64,000 bases of DNA from Camillea tinctor (lineage: Eukaryota; Ascomycota; Sordariomycetes; Xylariales; Xylariaceae): NCBI GenBank assembly GCA_022578605.1, contig MU394059.1, forward strand, positions 806,001 to 870,000, given 5' to 3'. Shown here piece by piece: positions 23,973-35,664 of this stretch; position 1 is the stretch's first letter, and each line of letters starts with the position of its first letter. The notes under the pieces were generated by a model that worked only from the letters and a program-made list of their open reading frames with translations, was not told the DNA's origin and ran no database searches. A program made the position numbers and the translations under genes.

Positions 23973-26247
23973 CTACATCAGTGTCTGCCCTTCCTCGTAT
24001 TCCTGATCGAGGATCATCTCACATCCCTGCGAGAAGAAGATGCGTGCTGGTCTATTTGATTCGTTCGAGATGCTGTAGTAATTTCCTGTTTGCGAGTGAT
24101 GTGTTATTAGCTTCTTTTTCTCTTTCTCTTAAGTAGAAGACCACATATGTGGGATTTCAAAAAGAGGGGACGAAAGAAGTATTCAACGCCAAATGAGGAT
24201 CATAAGAAGAAAGAAGGAAAGGAAAACTAACCTCTAGGGACGAACCACATGCCGCCTTTGGAGATCTTGAATGCATTGTCGGCGACGGTGACATGCACGC
24301 AGCCCGTGTGCACGAAGAATACCATCTGCATCTTGCGAGCGTTCTTAGGGCTCTTCTCGGCCCCGGGAGGCAGATCAACAATACCGGCGCCGAAGAAGGG
24401 CAGCGTCAGCGTCTTCGCGAACTTGAACTTAGAGTCCTTGATATTCTTAAACTGCAGCGCCGCTTCCGAGATGGCTAGCTCCTTCTCGTCCACGAACACC
24501 TCGTCGTCGTCGCCGGGCGGCTTGTGCTCGTACTCGTGCATCCACTCAATGCACTGGCCCGACACCACGCCCGGCTCGTATTCCCACTCGTCCCGCTCCT
24601 CCTCCGGCTCCTTTTCGTATCGCGATGCCTTGCCTCCAGTCCGCGCAGCCGAGGGCCGGCCGCGCCGCCGCTTCGGCACAGCTTCGTAGTTCGTCTCGGC
24701 GCGCACGATGCCCTTGAGCGTGGGCATGGCAAAGTGCCGACCGCCCTTGTCTTCGAAAATCTCTTCCCTCCCTTGATCGTATTCGGCGCGCTCGCCCTTC
24801 CAGAATTCCAGGGGCCTGTACGAGGCCCGGCCCGATCGTGTGGTTCTCATGTTGTCCGGCTCTTCGCGACGTAAAGTGACAAGCCCGCGACCCTTGGGCA
24901 AAGGAGGACCACGTTGGACGACAGGCGAATCGACACCAATACCTGAAGATTTTCTCTTCCGTCCCGACTTGCCCTTCTCCTTTGTCACTGTCGGTTTCGA
25001 TGGTGCGGCCTTGCTAGCTTTGTCTGCCGTGCGCTGGCGCTTTGTCCCCCTCGCCTCGTCGTTGTTCTCCTCCTCTTCGGAATTGCTGTTAGAATTTCTC
25101 GCTGGTCGTCCACGTTTAGAAGCTTTGAATTCCTTAGCCGGAGGTGTGGGGTCTCGCGCGGGCTCTTCCTTTGGTGGTCTTCCCCCTTTAGCTCGTCCTC
25201 TCTTTTTCTTAGCGGGTTCTTCATCCTCTTTGGGACTTGCTGGGCCATCTTCCTCCCTCTCTTCCTCCTCTTCTATCGACGCAACGACTTTCGGCTTGCG
25301 CCCTGGTCGCTGTCCGGGCTTTGGTTTATTAGCAGATTTAGCCGCCTGGACTATTGGGCGTTCTTCCTCTTCCTCTTCTTCCTCCTCTTCGCTAACGTCG
25401 TCTTGTCCATCGTCGTCGGGCATATCGAGCATTTGCATTGATTCCTCAGGCCCTTCTTCCTCGTTACTCTCAGACTCTCTTGATCTGCCTTGCAATATGG
25501 CTTCTTCATCGGACTCGTCGTCAACACGGCCGTTTGTGAGCTTCCCGTTTTGAAGCCTTGCGCCATTGACTTTAGGTTGTCCATTTGTCGTCGGCTTCTT
25601 AGCATTTAGGGAGTTCCTAGAGAAGTCCAACTTGCGGGTTGCCCCCTGCTTGGGGCTCCTTTCCCGTGCGCCAACGATGGTTCCTCGTATGGGTGAAGAA
25701 CTCGGTCCTAGGTGGGGGTTTTGCCTCGCGGGAGACTGTAGATTAGTTTTGATGGGAGACCGAGACCGTGGTAAGGGAGGGCGATTTTCGCTCTGCAATT
25801 TCCGTACTGTTGCTGGGCCAGCATCGTCGCCTGATGTATCAAGTTAGTGCTGAACGGGAACTCACTGCTCAAGAGAGCTTAGCGCAGCGCACCATCATCT
25901 ATTTCCATATCTTCCTCGTCTTCATCCTCTTCCGAAGCAGCACCATGTCTGTTCACGGGATTAGGCAACTCCTTTTCTGGCGAAGAGAACAAGCCGTCCA
26001 TTTCCTCGAAGCCATGTTCATCACGCCTCCCCGTATCGGGCAACGTTAATCCTGTTTTTCTACAACACGAGTAAAAGTATCAGCTCTGGGACTTGTCGTG
26101 CGGCTTCGGGCGTGAATAAACTCGGCGACGAAGCTGCTCAGGGTTGGTTCAGATTTAGATTTACCTTCCGGCTTTGCCTAGCTCGACAAGACGATCGGGT
26201 TGTTGCGACGTGCGCCGCGGCTGCGCCAACGAGGGCCGTGATACCAT
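23973..26247 (-). CDS. MIF2: Mif2/CENP-C inner kinetochore protein, four exons
   Basis: Minus-strand exons 26247-26165, 26059-25893, 25830-24232 and 24085-23973 encode 653 residues; all phases agree. CENP-C links centromeric CENP-A nucleosomes to the outer kinetochore (Mis12/MIND). Visible parts: the fungal Mif2 N-terminal block KTGLTLPDTGRRDEHG (about 29-44, spanning an exon junction), a long acidic and basic disordered middle with AT-hook-like KKRGRAKGGRPPKE, the CENP-C motif TRSGRASYRPLEFWKGE at about 412-428, and the C-terminal cupin dimerisation domain (about 570-653, ending DQEYEEGQTLM). The last exon is needed to complete the cupin. The start ATG at 26247 gives the usual short basic N-terminus. 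It is divergently arranged with RNH201. Confidence 0.93.
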
Positions 26248-26976
26248 GATTGAGCAGCAGTGGTGAGAAAGGGAGCGAGGGTGGTATTGGGAAACAACAA
26301 AAAAGAAAAACACAAGATGCGACAGATGCGGTGATGCGACAATCTTGGTACGGGATGAGATTAATTTACCCCGGATTACTCCGTAAAACAATTGGCAAAA
26401 TGCCCTTAAATTGGTTAAAGGCGCGATACTCCGCGATTCTCAGGCTGGGTGATGACAAGTCGCAGGCGAGACAAGTTGGTTGTTGTGGTGGGGATGGAGA
26501 AAGTTAATGTTTACCTATCGAAAAAGGCGATTAATTGATTTCATTGATCCTTGAAAAGTAATAATGTGGGGCACCTATCTTTTTTCTTAGCTGTAAGTTC
26601 CCTTATTGCTAGACGCGGTTCCAGACGCGACTGCCCAAGATTTCAAGCTAGTGTAAGAAGGTATATACCGTACGGTCATACCTACCTTCTACTTTATAAT
26701 ACCTACATTAGGCTCATTCTTTCCGCCTTAACCGTTAGATAGGTACTATTTGTCATTACCTAATTTCTTATTCAAGGAGAATAATTCAGAATTGAGTGGA
26801 CCCTTCTTAATACTTATCATTTTCATCTTCTACCTTCTCAACTTCACAATTGATATTTACACCCCAACGAAACGATATTCGACGACAAGAAAGAGAGAGA
26901 CAGAGACGAAAAGCAAGGAATAACAAACATATATATATATATTTAAGAAATAAATACACACACGTACACAACCACA
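26248..26976 (+). other. Divergent promoter region of MIF2 and RNH201
   Basis: A 729-base spacer. An (AT)n tract lies at about 26929-26942, about 35 bases before the RNH201 start, and TACCTA-type words occur around 26680-26760. No coding sequence seen. Confidence 0.45.
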
Positions 26977-28065
26977 ATGGAAGACACCCCGATGGAAGAG
27001 GGCAACATCGCCCTCGAAACGCCCGCACCCGACGTATTCGTGCCTCCCTCCATCCACCACGAAGCCACCCTCCGCGGAGAGACATACTCCCACTTCTCCC
27101 CGGTCCCGCCCTCTCTCCTCGCCCAACCGTCCTCCTCCCCCTCAACACCCGCCACCACCTCCGGGCCCCCCTGCGTCCTCGGCGTCGACGAAGCCGGCCG
27201 CGGCCCCGTCCTCGGGCCCATGGTCTACGGGGTCTTCTACCTGCCGATCCCGCTCTCTACGCCGCTGCTGCAAACCGCTCACCACTTCGACGACTCCAAA
27301 GTCCTCAACCCCACGGTGCGCTCCGACCTCATGCGCGCGCTCTGCACGCCGGCGAGCGAGCTCCACGGCTCGTGCGGGTGGGCCATCCGGTCGCTCTCGG
27401 CGCGCGACATCGGCGCGGGCATGCTGCGGCCCGCGGGGGCGGGGGCCTACAACCTCAACGCGCAGGCCCAGGACGCGACAGTGTCGCTGATCCAGGGGGT
27501 TCTGGACCGGGGGGTCAACGTGCGGGAGATTTACGTCGACACCGTGGGCCCGCCGGCCGCCTACCAGCGCCGCCTCGAGCGCTTCTTCCCCTCCGTGCGT
27601 ATCACCGTTGCGAAGAAGGCCGATAGCTTGTACCCCTGCGTCAGCGCCGCCAGCGTGTGCGCTAAGGTGACGCGCGATGCTGCTCTCGAGGTGCTTTACG
27701 AGGCGAGGGCCGAACTCAACAAGCGGAACGGTGGTAATGGCAAGGAAGGGGGAGAAGAAGAAGAGGCTGAGGTCGAGGAGGAGGAAGAGAGCTGGGGCTC
27801 GGGGTACCCGTCCGATGGGAGATGCGTGTCTTGGTTACGGAAAAACATGCATCCCGTGTTCGGCTGGGGACCCGAGTGTCGGTTTAGCTGGGGAACCGCC
27901 AAGGACATGCTAGAGACGAAAGGCGGCGTCAAGGTGGAGTGGCCCGTCGACGAGGACGACGGCACAAGCCGCCTGACTGATTTCTTTGTTAGTGGCGATA
28001 GAGAAAAGGAAGCAGATGAGTTGGGAACTTGGTTCGGGAACCCGGTTGGACTCGAAACATTCTAA
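26977..28065 (+). CDS. RNH201: Ribonuclease H2 catalytic subunit (RNase HII fold), single exon
   Basis: 362 residues, no intron. RNase H2 cleaves the RNA strand of RNA-DNA hybrids and starts removal of single ribonucleotides from DNA, working with two accessory subunits in the nucleus. The active-site residues are all present: Asp71 and Glu72 in GVDEAGRGPVLGP, Asp188 in YVDTVGPP, and Asp216 in KKADSLYP. HFDDSKVL is also characteristic. The first 65 residues are a Pro/Ser-rich extension. A Gly/Glu-rich insertion (residues about 250-272) interrupts the C-terminal part before the conserved DGRCVSWLRKNMHPVFGWG segment. The end, LTDFF, resembles a PCNA-interacting tail, which is inference. It lies tail to tail with SEY1, 179 bases apart. 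Confidence 0.95.
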   Translation: MEDTPMEEGNIALETPAPDVFVPPSIHHEATLRGETYSHFSPVPPSLLAQPSSSPSTPATTSGPPCVLGVDEAGRGPVLGPMVYGVFYLPIPLSTPLLQTAHHFDDSKVLNPTVRSDLMRALCTPASELHGSCGWAIRSLSARDIGAGMLRPAGAGAYNLNAQAQDATVSLIQGVLDRGVNVREIYVDTVGPPAAYQRRLERFFPSVRITVAKKADSLYPCVSAASVCAKVTRDAALEVLYEARAELNKRNGGNGKEGGEEEEAEVEEEEESWGSGYPSDGRCVSWLRKNMHPVFGWGPECRFSWGTAKDMLETKGGVKVEWPVDEDDGTSRLTDFFVSGDREKEADELGTWFGNPVGLETF

Positions 28066-28244
28066 TGGGCTTTCATTTTCTTTTTTTTTCTAGTTTGCAT
28101 ATTCACGGTATCCTGGGACTCGGCAAGATCTGCCTGCTAAAACGACTACTTTGTATTGGGTGCATATTTATGTCACATAAAAATGAAGTTTCTACTATAT
28201 CCTGCACCACCTCCGTTTCCTAAACTCACATCCTTTACTCCCGC

Positions 28245-31026
28245 TTAGTTATCGTCCTCGTCCGCGGAAGCAGGACGCGGCTGCTTCTTTCCGCGGCTGT
28301 CGAGGGTGTCCATGCTGATCGAGTCGCTGTCTCGTGCTGGCATGGAGATGGCCCGCCTCGCAGTATCGTTGTTCTCAACGAACTCCCGAAGCTTCTGCTT
28401 GCCGATGTCGACGGCCTGGTTATAGGCAGCGTTGCTCATCTGCATCATTGGGCCTAGGAGGCTGAGGTAGTACGCAACATAGGTTCCTCCGGCGATCAGG
28501 ATGAGGAGCAAGAACAGTATTGGGTTCCGGATTACTAGCAGCTGTTAGTGAGATGAGTCTGAGATAAGTAGTATCGGTGGACTTACCCGTCAAGAATTCG
28601 TTCCACCCCAGAGCCAACAACAATCCATAGAAATACAAGGGAACTTGCGCAACTCCGCCGATCGCACTTCGTTTGGCTTCTACATATACACCATCTGCCG
28701 TCTTCTTGAACCGGACCACTAGGTCTTGTCGCTTGCCTTCGCCCAGAATGGTCATTTCCTCCTCGAGGCTCTTTCCATCTTCCTCATCAACGCCGCCGAT
28801 CGGCGTCAAGTCCTCTTCGTCTTCGGGCTCTACCCCAGCAGGCTGGTGGCCAATAAACTCGGGAAGATCAGGGGCGGCATAAGTGGCCGCTAGTCTAAAT
28901 CTCGAGAGAAGTGGGATGAGGGTTAGGGTAGATTCTCGTGCGCGAGTGTAGATGCCCTCGATATCGTCTGCCGGGCGCCATATTCTTGGAACGCCGGCAT
29001 CGTCATATCGGAATTTGTCCTCGAAATTTTCTCGCAACTTAAGTAGGATATTGCCCTCCATCACCTCCTCGTCGATCTTTTCTCTCAATGCAACCCAGCT
29101 CTTGCGTCTCAGGCGCCACAGGCCAATCTCGACTTCACTCTCGCTAGCCTCAAAGCTCTTTGCTCTATCCACAAAGCGAGTTTCGGCTTCCTTAACAACG
29201 GAGGTGAATACCTCCCAGACGCGGTCCCATAAATCCTTTTCCGAGGCAGGCTTCTCGCCCGTCTCTGGCGCTCCGGATCCTCCTCGTCCGGATCCGAGCT
29301 TGTTAAATTCAAGGCCAACTGCATCTCCAAGGCGTGATTTAACCCACCGTTCAATTCTTGTTGCCAACCTACGCATTTCATCTTTCCGCAAACGCGCACT
29401 CACTTCGTCGAGCTCTTTCTCAAAAAGTACATACTGCGGTTGGAAGTTGGTCCACTCTACGCCTTCAATAGCGAGTGCTTCGGTTTCTTTCTTGAAGGTT
29501 TCCAAGGTCTTAGTTTTCTCCGCAGCCACAATATCAGCGAATTCATATGCAGCCCCAGACTTCTGGCCTGCCTTTACAGCACCAGATACAGCATCGCTGA
29601 AGGTGGTCACGCCGGACTTGTGGGCAGCGGAGAGCTGGCCATGGTAAAGCGCTTTCAGCCGTTGGTCAACCTTGCTCTCAAGATCCGTGCGTTTTAAGGT
29701 GTAGACGGCCTTGTGATATCTACTTGCTTGTGTCTCAAAAGACCTGACGCACTTTTGTCTGGTGGTGCCTCCTATAGTGCCTAGATCTGGTAGGACAACT
29801 GGTTTTCCGGCACGTACAGCCTCTGCCTGTTTATCTTCTAAGGGGGTGATAGCACTGTCAAAGCCGATTAGGACTTCTCTCGCAATCTCGTCACAACGGA
29901 ACTGGGCAAGCAACTCCTGCTGTGTAGGCAAATCTAGGTCTTTGTTGTTGACAATTTGATCCCACACGCCTTCTGCATAGGCGGAGAATCCATCGGCTGG
30001 GATTCTCCGGTGGTATTCGGGCAAGAAAACGCCACCGCCAAGTTCCTGTTCTCCATGCTCCAGTTGAGCCTTTGAGTTGCGACTTCCGGCCACGAACCTC
30101 TTCCCTAGGTTGGCACACTCGGACACGAATTTGTCGGGTTGCAAGATCTTATGCGGAAGTGCAGCAAAAGCGAAGTCAAAGTAGTCTTCGATACGAGAGC
30201 CTTCCAAACCCTGAGGCTTGGATATAGTTGTCCAGAGCTTAGTAAGATCTTGTACCAGAGTGTTTCGAAGATTGGATAGCGGTGTAGTGCCGATATGATC
30301 ACGGATGACAAAGAACAAAAGGGACCTTGGAGTAGAGCTGGAGAAAGAGATTGCGTTAGTGGCCCAGTTCCGCTTGGCTTGTAGGGGGTTCCTCCGAGAC
30401 TTACTCTTTATCCTTTAAGAATAGTTGTAGGTTGACTTCGAACACAGTCTTCAACAAGCCCATATTGGCTCCCTGGTACAAACCAACTTGGTGCTCCCAG
30501 ATATTCACGATCAGAACCTCGCTAGTAGCCAGTGCAAAGAGGGCACTCTTCCTCTCGAAATCCTGGTCTTCACCACGTTCTCGTCCATCGGTACCCTCAA
30601 CATCCATAACCAGGATGTTGTCAGCCATAGAGCCCCTCTTGTTCTTGGACATCCATATTCCCTTAGTCGTCTGGCGACGTTCGGTCTCGGACATAACATT
30701 AAAGGCAGTACCAAAGAGGTTGTTGAGGAGAGTGGACTTTCCGGTGGACTGGGAGCCGAAGACGGAGATGAGATGGTAGTTGAAACCGGCGTCGGCGACG
30801 TCGGTAGCTTGTAGGTAAGCATTTATTTGGGAGCTGGCAAGGCGAGCAGGTTAGAAATAGGGCTGGTGGGTTCAGGACGAAGAGGGATGTATTGGCATGG
30901 TGAGGTAATGGTAAGGTGTGGTTGAGGGACGGACTTGAATTCCTTATCTTCATCGATGACTTGGATGCCATTTTCATACTGGCCTTCGGTTGGCGTAGAG
31001 CCAACAGCAGCAAAATGGCCGTTCAT
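28245..31026 (-). CDS. SEY1: Sey1, atlastin/RHD3-like ER-fusion GTPase, four exons
   Basis: Minus-strand exons 31026-30935, 30833-30405, 30337-28587 and 28534-28245 encode 853 residues, typical for the family. Sey1 is a dynamin-like GTPase that fuses endoplasmic reticulum tubules into three-way junctions. The GTPase domain shows P-loop GSQSTGKST at residues 57-65, RRQTTKG in switch [14 protein letters not shown] in switch II and VIRDH for nucleotide specificity. A long helical bundle follows, then two closely spaced membrane segments ([14 protein letters not shown] and [18 protein letters not shown]) forming the expected hairpin. The C-terminal cytosolic tail carries an amphipathic start and a Ser/Asp-rich end. 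Intron 3 falls between the two membrane segments. Confidence 0.95.
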
Positions 31027-33517
31027 GGTAACGGCAGTAGAAGCAATGACACTAGAAGAATTGTGGCGGTTAGAGTATAGTGAAAAGGAAATTTGCCATC
31101 GCCAGAAGTAAAAAAGGGAAAAGGGAAAAATAGAATAAAAAAAATAAAAAAAGAAGCGGTAGGAAAAAAGTAAAGGTTTAGTAGGTTAGGTACAAGTACA
31201 AGTAAAGTAAGGTACTGAACAGATCAGCGAACTTAGAAATAAAGCTGAGGTTACGCAAAGTGCACTAAGTTAGCTGCAAGGGAAGCCCTTGTAAGGCTTT
31301 GTGTTTTTTTTTTCGAGGGGGAAGGAGAAGCTTGGGACAGGGGGGGCAAGGAAATAATGTTGAAGACGTAGCAATTTGGAGTGGACCTTAACTGATCCAT
31401 AGGCTGATTGGTTCTGACCGACCTTATTGTTATCCTTATCTTGGGATGGCCAGCTGTTGATAAGTATTTGGCGGGTGTCTATTGTCACATGCCACCTTGG
31501 ATAAGAAGTAAAAAGAATATGATGTCAGCTGTTCGAACCAACTGAGACCACGCCAGACCACCAACCCCTTTAGTGTGCAACCCTTACAAGTCTTACAGTC
31601 TTACAGCCCTTTTATATATTTTGTACTTTCTGTCATCCCAACGTATTCAACTAACACCAATCATTAACTACATTTGCCTATCACCTAGTCAGGCACACAC
31701 GAGTCATATGCATGCAGTTCGGCCTAGTTAGGGGAAATGCCAACAGCCGCACGTCCCACACCCCATCAGCATTAACCTAAGTAATACATTAACTAACCTA
31801 CACCACACACATACTTCCCTCCTACCTAACGTTGTAAAACGTGGCGGAAGCTTACAGCAAGCTTATTCCCATATAATCTACAACAGTAGCTAGATGGAGG
31901 ATGATTGAATAACTTCGATCATCAGCTAGGTCCGCTATGCTTGCTACACCAACCAATAAAAGAAATATTTCGTCATCTCCGCTTATAGTAGAAATTCCCA
32001 GACGCTTGGGCATTTACCAACATCAACATGATAACATCCTTAAAAGCAGTCAACCCGGATAGTCTTAGAACAGGTAGGCTTTATATAGGCATATATATAT
32101 ATATATAGGTATATCACCAATATTATGTCCTCTACTACCCCGGACTCGGTAATATACCAACGTCTCGTCAAAAGAATAAGATCGACTTGGCCGGATCCAC
32201 CGTACCGTATCTTCCACATCTATGTGATGGCCTAATAAGAATCGAGATTTCCCTCGTCGCACATATATGAACAATATGTGCTTTACCCCATCGGGTTTAA
32301 TGAGTAGAAATCTTATCGACGTTACAGTCTTCCAATCTTTCATATATTTTAAGATATGACCCCTATACATCATACCATCTTTCATACTATCCCGGGATTT
32401 AGCACCTTTCTAGAAGTCGAGATAGAAGACTATATTTATAGCAACGTATTTTATTTTCCGTTCCCATGTCAATCCTGCTGTAACTACCCTGCTACTATTT
32501 GTTTGGCTTTCTAGGTAACTTGGGAATATGGTTTCTTTTTTAACGAGCCAAGCGCTGCTCGACCGGAAGCTTTATTCTTATAAACTCCATTGGTTGAAAT
32601 CTACAACCTGTGGGTAAGGGTTGCAGATATAGAATGTCTGGAGTCTGGGGATGATAAGGATAAACCGTACGTAAAATATTCAGCACTACAGACCTATCCG
32701 CGTAATTCTAGGCCTTCATTTATCCAACAACCACGTGCTCACAGTATTGTGGCGTCGCTATGGAGCAATAAAACCGTCTGGAATGGATGGGGAATGGAGC
32801 TCGTCGTGTTCTTCTGTCACAAAGGACCAAGCAAGAACTTAGGTGATCACGTTGTTGCCGTTGTGCAAGGGATCTAGAACTATAACTACATGCCATGCTA
32901 TTACATATTCATGGAAACCCTTACTTTGTTCTATGTTTCCTGAACTATGACCCCTGACAATACCAGACATTAATAGGGGTAGCTGTAATTCTAGTTATGG
33001 TTCTCTGTATGAGAATGAGTTTATTACTGATAGGGTCATAGGGGGTTACCGCTGAGAATGAAGGAACTGGATCTACAACGCAGACTGGAGAAAAGGGGTT
33101 GCCTACACCATAGGTAGGCTTTCCTGTGTCCACATATATCTGGACTCTCTCTCGTAAATCAAAATCCCTATTATGAACTTATTCGTAACTTGTCTATACA
33201 AAGAACATTGTCTTGGGTTATAATGATCATACCTCGGCGATGGCCCTACTCTTATCGTATAAGGCTATTATAAAATGTTAACATTACTCATAAACATTGA
33301 CATTGATCTTGATACCGCTACTATCACTATCTTTCTTCCACAATGCTCTTCCCCTGACTAAAGTGTCGTCAATGGATGCGTATACTCCTTGTTATCATAG
33401 AAATTCTTGTACAAGAGATTTTCAATATTGACCTCGTCTTGATTTTGAAGGGAAAAAGTGGGCCCGTTGTCAGCTGGTCTTGTCTCTTAATCCATCAGTA
33501 CAGCTAGGTCGGTTATT
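31027..33517 (+). other. AT-rich spacer: SEY1 promoter side and region 3' of HET pseudogene
   Basis: No gene that I can support. It includes poly-T/A tracts near 31130-31160 and 31307-31313, an (AT)n run at about 32091-32105, and two open frames of uncertain meaning (32065-32385 minus, 32590-32877 plus). TA-rich words are common, consistent with old mutated sequence. Confidence 0.4.
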
Positions 33518-35664
33518 CTACAGTAAACAAAAATCATATGTCATGTCCTTAAGCTCCATGCCCTCTGGTGGCCGCACCGCATTGCCGTCCATCATTCCGT
33601 ATATGAAACATTCATCCACCATCTCTACACGGAATTCTCTGGATTTTTTCGGTTCGTTGGATGGGATTTTGGACCTAATGACAAGTGGAACAGAACAACC
33701 AAACAGAATGCACACGCAATCCCCTTTCTTGATTACCCCTGAGGTCAAACCAATCAACGGCTCTTCACGCTCCGGAGAGTTCCGTTTCACTTCTTCCGTA
33801 CGGACTGTAGAGAAGAATCTTCTCTCCCAGATGGTATCTTTAACTCTTCGTAAGTATTGGTCAACTATAACTTATTGTCTGTCTTCGGTGAGTCTCTTGA
33901 TATCCATATTCCGATGAGGCTCTTTGAGGCATGGCACAATGCGAGAGAAAGCCTCTCTATACCATGTTGGAGCACCATCGGAATCTCTGTCGGCGACCAA
34001 AGATCGCCAGACCTTGTCGGGAATATCCTTGCCATTCGTGCTCTTCAAACCAAGAGTATCCTAACATGAGCCTGAGATAATACCCTCTACCATTTTATCC
34101 GACACTCCGCTCACTTTTCCGAGAAGAAACTCTTGACACATAATTGCTGGCAAGGACGATAGAATCGACACTGTAGGTGACAATGTAGGTGACTTCATAG
34201 GTGACCCTATCAGTGGTGGTATAGGTGAAAATGTAGGTGGCAATGGAGGTGACACTGTAAGTGACACTGTAGTTGATAGTGGTAGTGAAACTGACGTGAA
34301 CTTGTTGTCGTGCTTCAGATCGAAGGCCACAGAGTACGATGACATGGTGCCGGCCTCACCAACAAAGCTACGGCCATGGGTGAGTGAGGGTCCCGAAGTA
34401 GGCTCTCCATATTGTGAAGCGAAAGAGAACTACCCACGAAGGGATTTCGCTGCAACCTTCATCTAGTTTTTGTGCCCACGGCCGACAAATAATATCTAAG
34501 CAGCCACTCGTTTCTACGCAATACTGCACGAAACTGACGTATACATCCGAATCGCTGGTATCTTTATCATATGCTACCTGCAATTTTGGCTTGTTGCTTT
34601 CACCGTATAACATATCATAAGGAATACCCATTAAAGAGTATATGGTGTCGCGCTTCTTTGATGAAAGGAATGGCCTGCATTTCATAACCAAGGTCTCAAG
34701 GTTCCATGTCGGGTTTATTACTTTATGGAGTGTGGATCGCTGTTCCACGGTATCGACAAGACGTGTCAATATATAAGCTGTCGTTGCCTCGGGATGCGTT
34801 ATGGCAGGATGATCGTTCGCTTTCTTCAGAAAGGGATCGTTCTTTGGGCTTTTCAATTGCTTGCACAGCAACGTAAAGAGATGAACTGCTGCGGAAAAAT
34901 TGTCCCAAGTTATTTTTGTATCGCCGAATTGGATCTTACAAGATTTGGCAAGAACTACTTCTTGGATGACCCAGCGCCGGGAAAACCATGGTCGGCGCAA
35001 GAAATGTGCGAATTCAAGGCACCGTTCACGATGAGGCTCTTTATCTTGGAGCCCTTTGGCTACATCGTCCAGATCCTTGGTAGCCAGAATAGAAACAACG
35101 AATTCCTTAAATAGTGAGTCTTGTTGTCGGGTTGGGCCAAGCCAGACGAGAACAGATTTTGCCTTGCTATATATATCAGGCATCAGTTTGACTTGCTATG
35201 ATTTCTCAATATCGTTCTCTTAGTTGATGCATAGACAATCAACCCAGAGCCAAAGATCCTTGTTCCTTTTTCGTAATTGATTGAGGGCAGAATATAGGCT
35301 AGGTTTTATTTTAAACGGAACAGTGTCGTCCACTGAGCCTTCGAGGTATATCTGAATGACGTGTTCCATGTTTCCAAGGCTGTCGTCGTCCCAGGCATAT
35401 GAAAGTGCACGATAACTATTGCGATCGTGACGTGGGCGCTTGAAAGACTCGACATGAAGCGAGCAGCGAATCGGTTCGTCTGGAGTTTTGAGCTTGTAGA
35501 GAAGGAGTACTGAATTGATGTTCTTCCAGAGCTTGGTACGCATAGTGAGGGTCTTCTTCTGGTAGGCATCCTTCCTCATCATCTGTCTCAAAATAGTCTT
35601 CATAGTTAGCACTCAATTGACCTTCTAGTTCCAAAGGAGGCGGAATTCGCCATCCAAACTCCAT
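33518..35664 (-). pseudogene. Degenerate HET-domain (heterokaryon incompatibility-type) gene
   Basis: Protein homology runs collinearly along the minus strand from about 35664 to 33518. The HET domain is recognisable by YRALSYAW, LWLWVDCLCIN and RRPWFSRRWVIQEV, and the C-terminal part by IKKGDCVCILFGCSVPLVIR and FIYGMMDGNA. HET proteins trigger cell death after fusion of unlike fungal individuals. The copy cannot encode a full protein: in-frame stops occur at 35222-35220 (TAA), 35198-35196 (TAG), 34063-34061 (TAG) and 33874-33872 (TAA), and the frame changes near 35513 and near 34430. Each stop sits where Gln is plausible, so all fit CAA/CAG to TAA/TAG change. A 12-bp tandem repeat lies inside it (34170-34295). 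Some frame changes could in principle be introns, but no convincing splice sites cover the stops. Confidence 0.85.
34170..34295 (-). repeat. 12-bp minisatellite (about ten units) inside the HET pseudogene
   Basis: On the plus strand the unit is close to ACTGTAGGTGAC, repeated about ten times with substitutions and no length change. In the frame of the surrounding HET remnant (minus strand) each unit encodes four residues close to Ser-Pro-Thr-Val/Leu. Because 12 is a multiple of 3, expansion would not have broken the frame. It lies between the HET domain and the conserved C-terminal part. Confidence 0.85.

Noticed and set aside
24840..25553. 237-codon plus-strand frame over MIF2
   Set aside because: Low-complexity Ser/Leu sequence produced by reading the acidic and basic repeats of MIF2 backwards.
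26850..27626. 258-codon alternative frame overlapping RNH201
   Set aside because: Arg/Pro/Ala-rich shadow of GC-rich coding sequence; the RNH201 frame has all catalytic residues.
32528..32620. Possible ATG exon joined to the 32590-32877 frame
   Set aside because: The only plausible intron would be about 20 nt, too short for spliceosomal removal.
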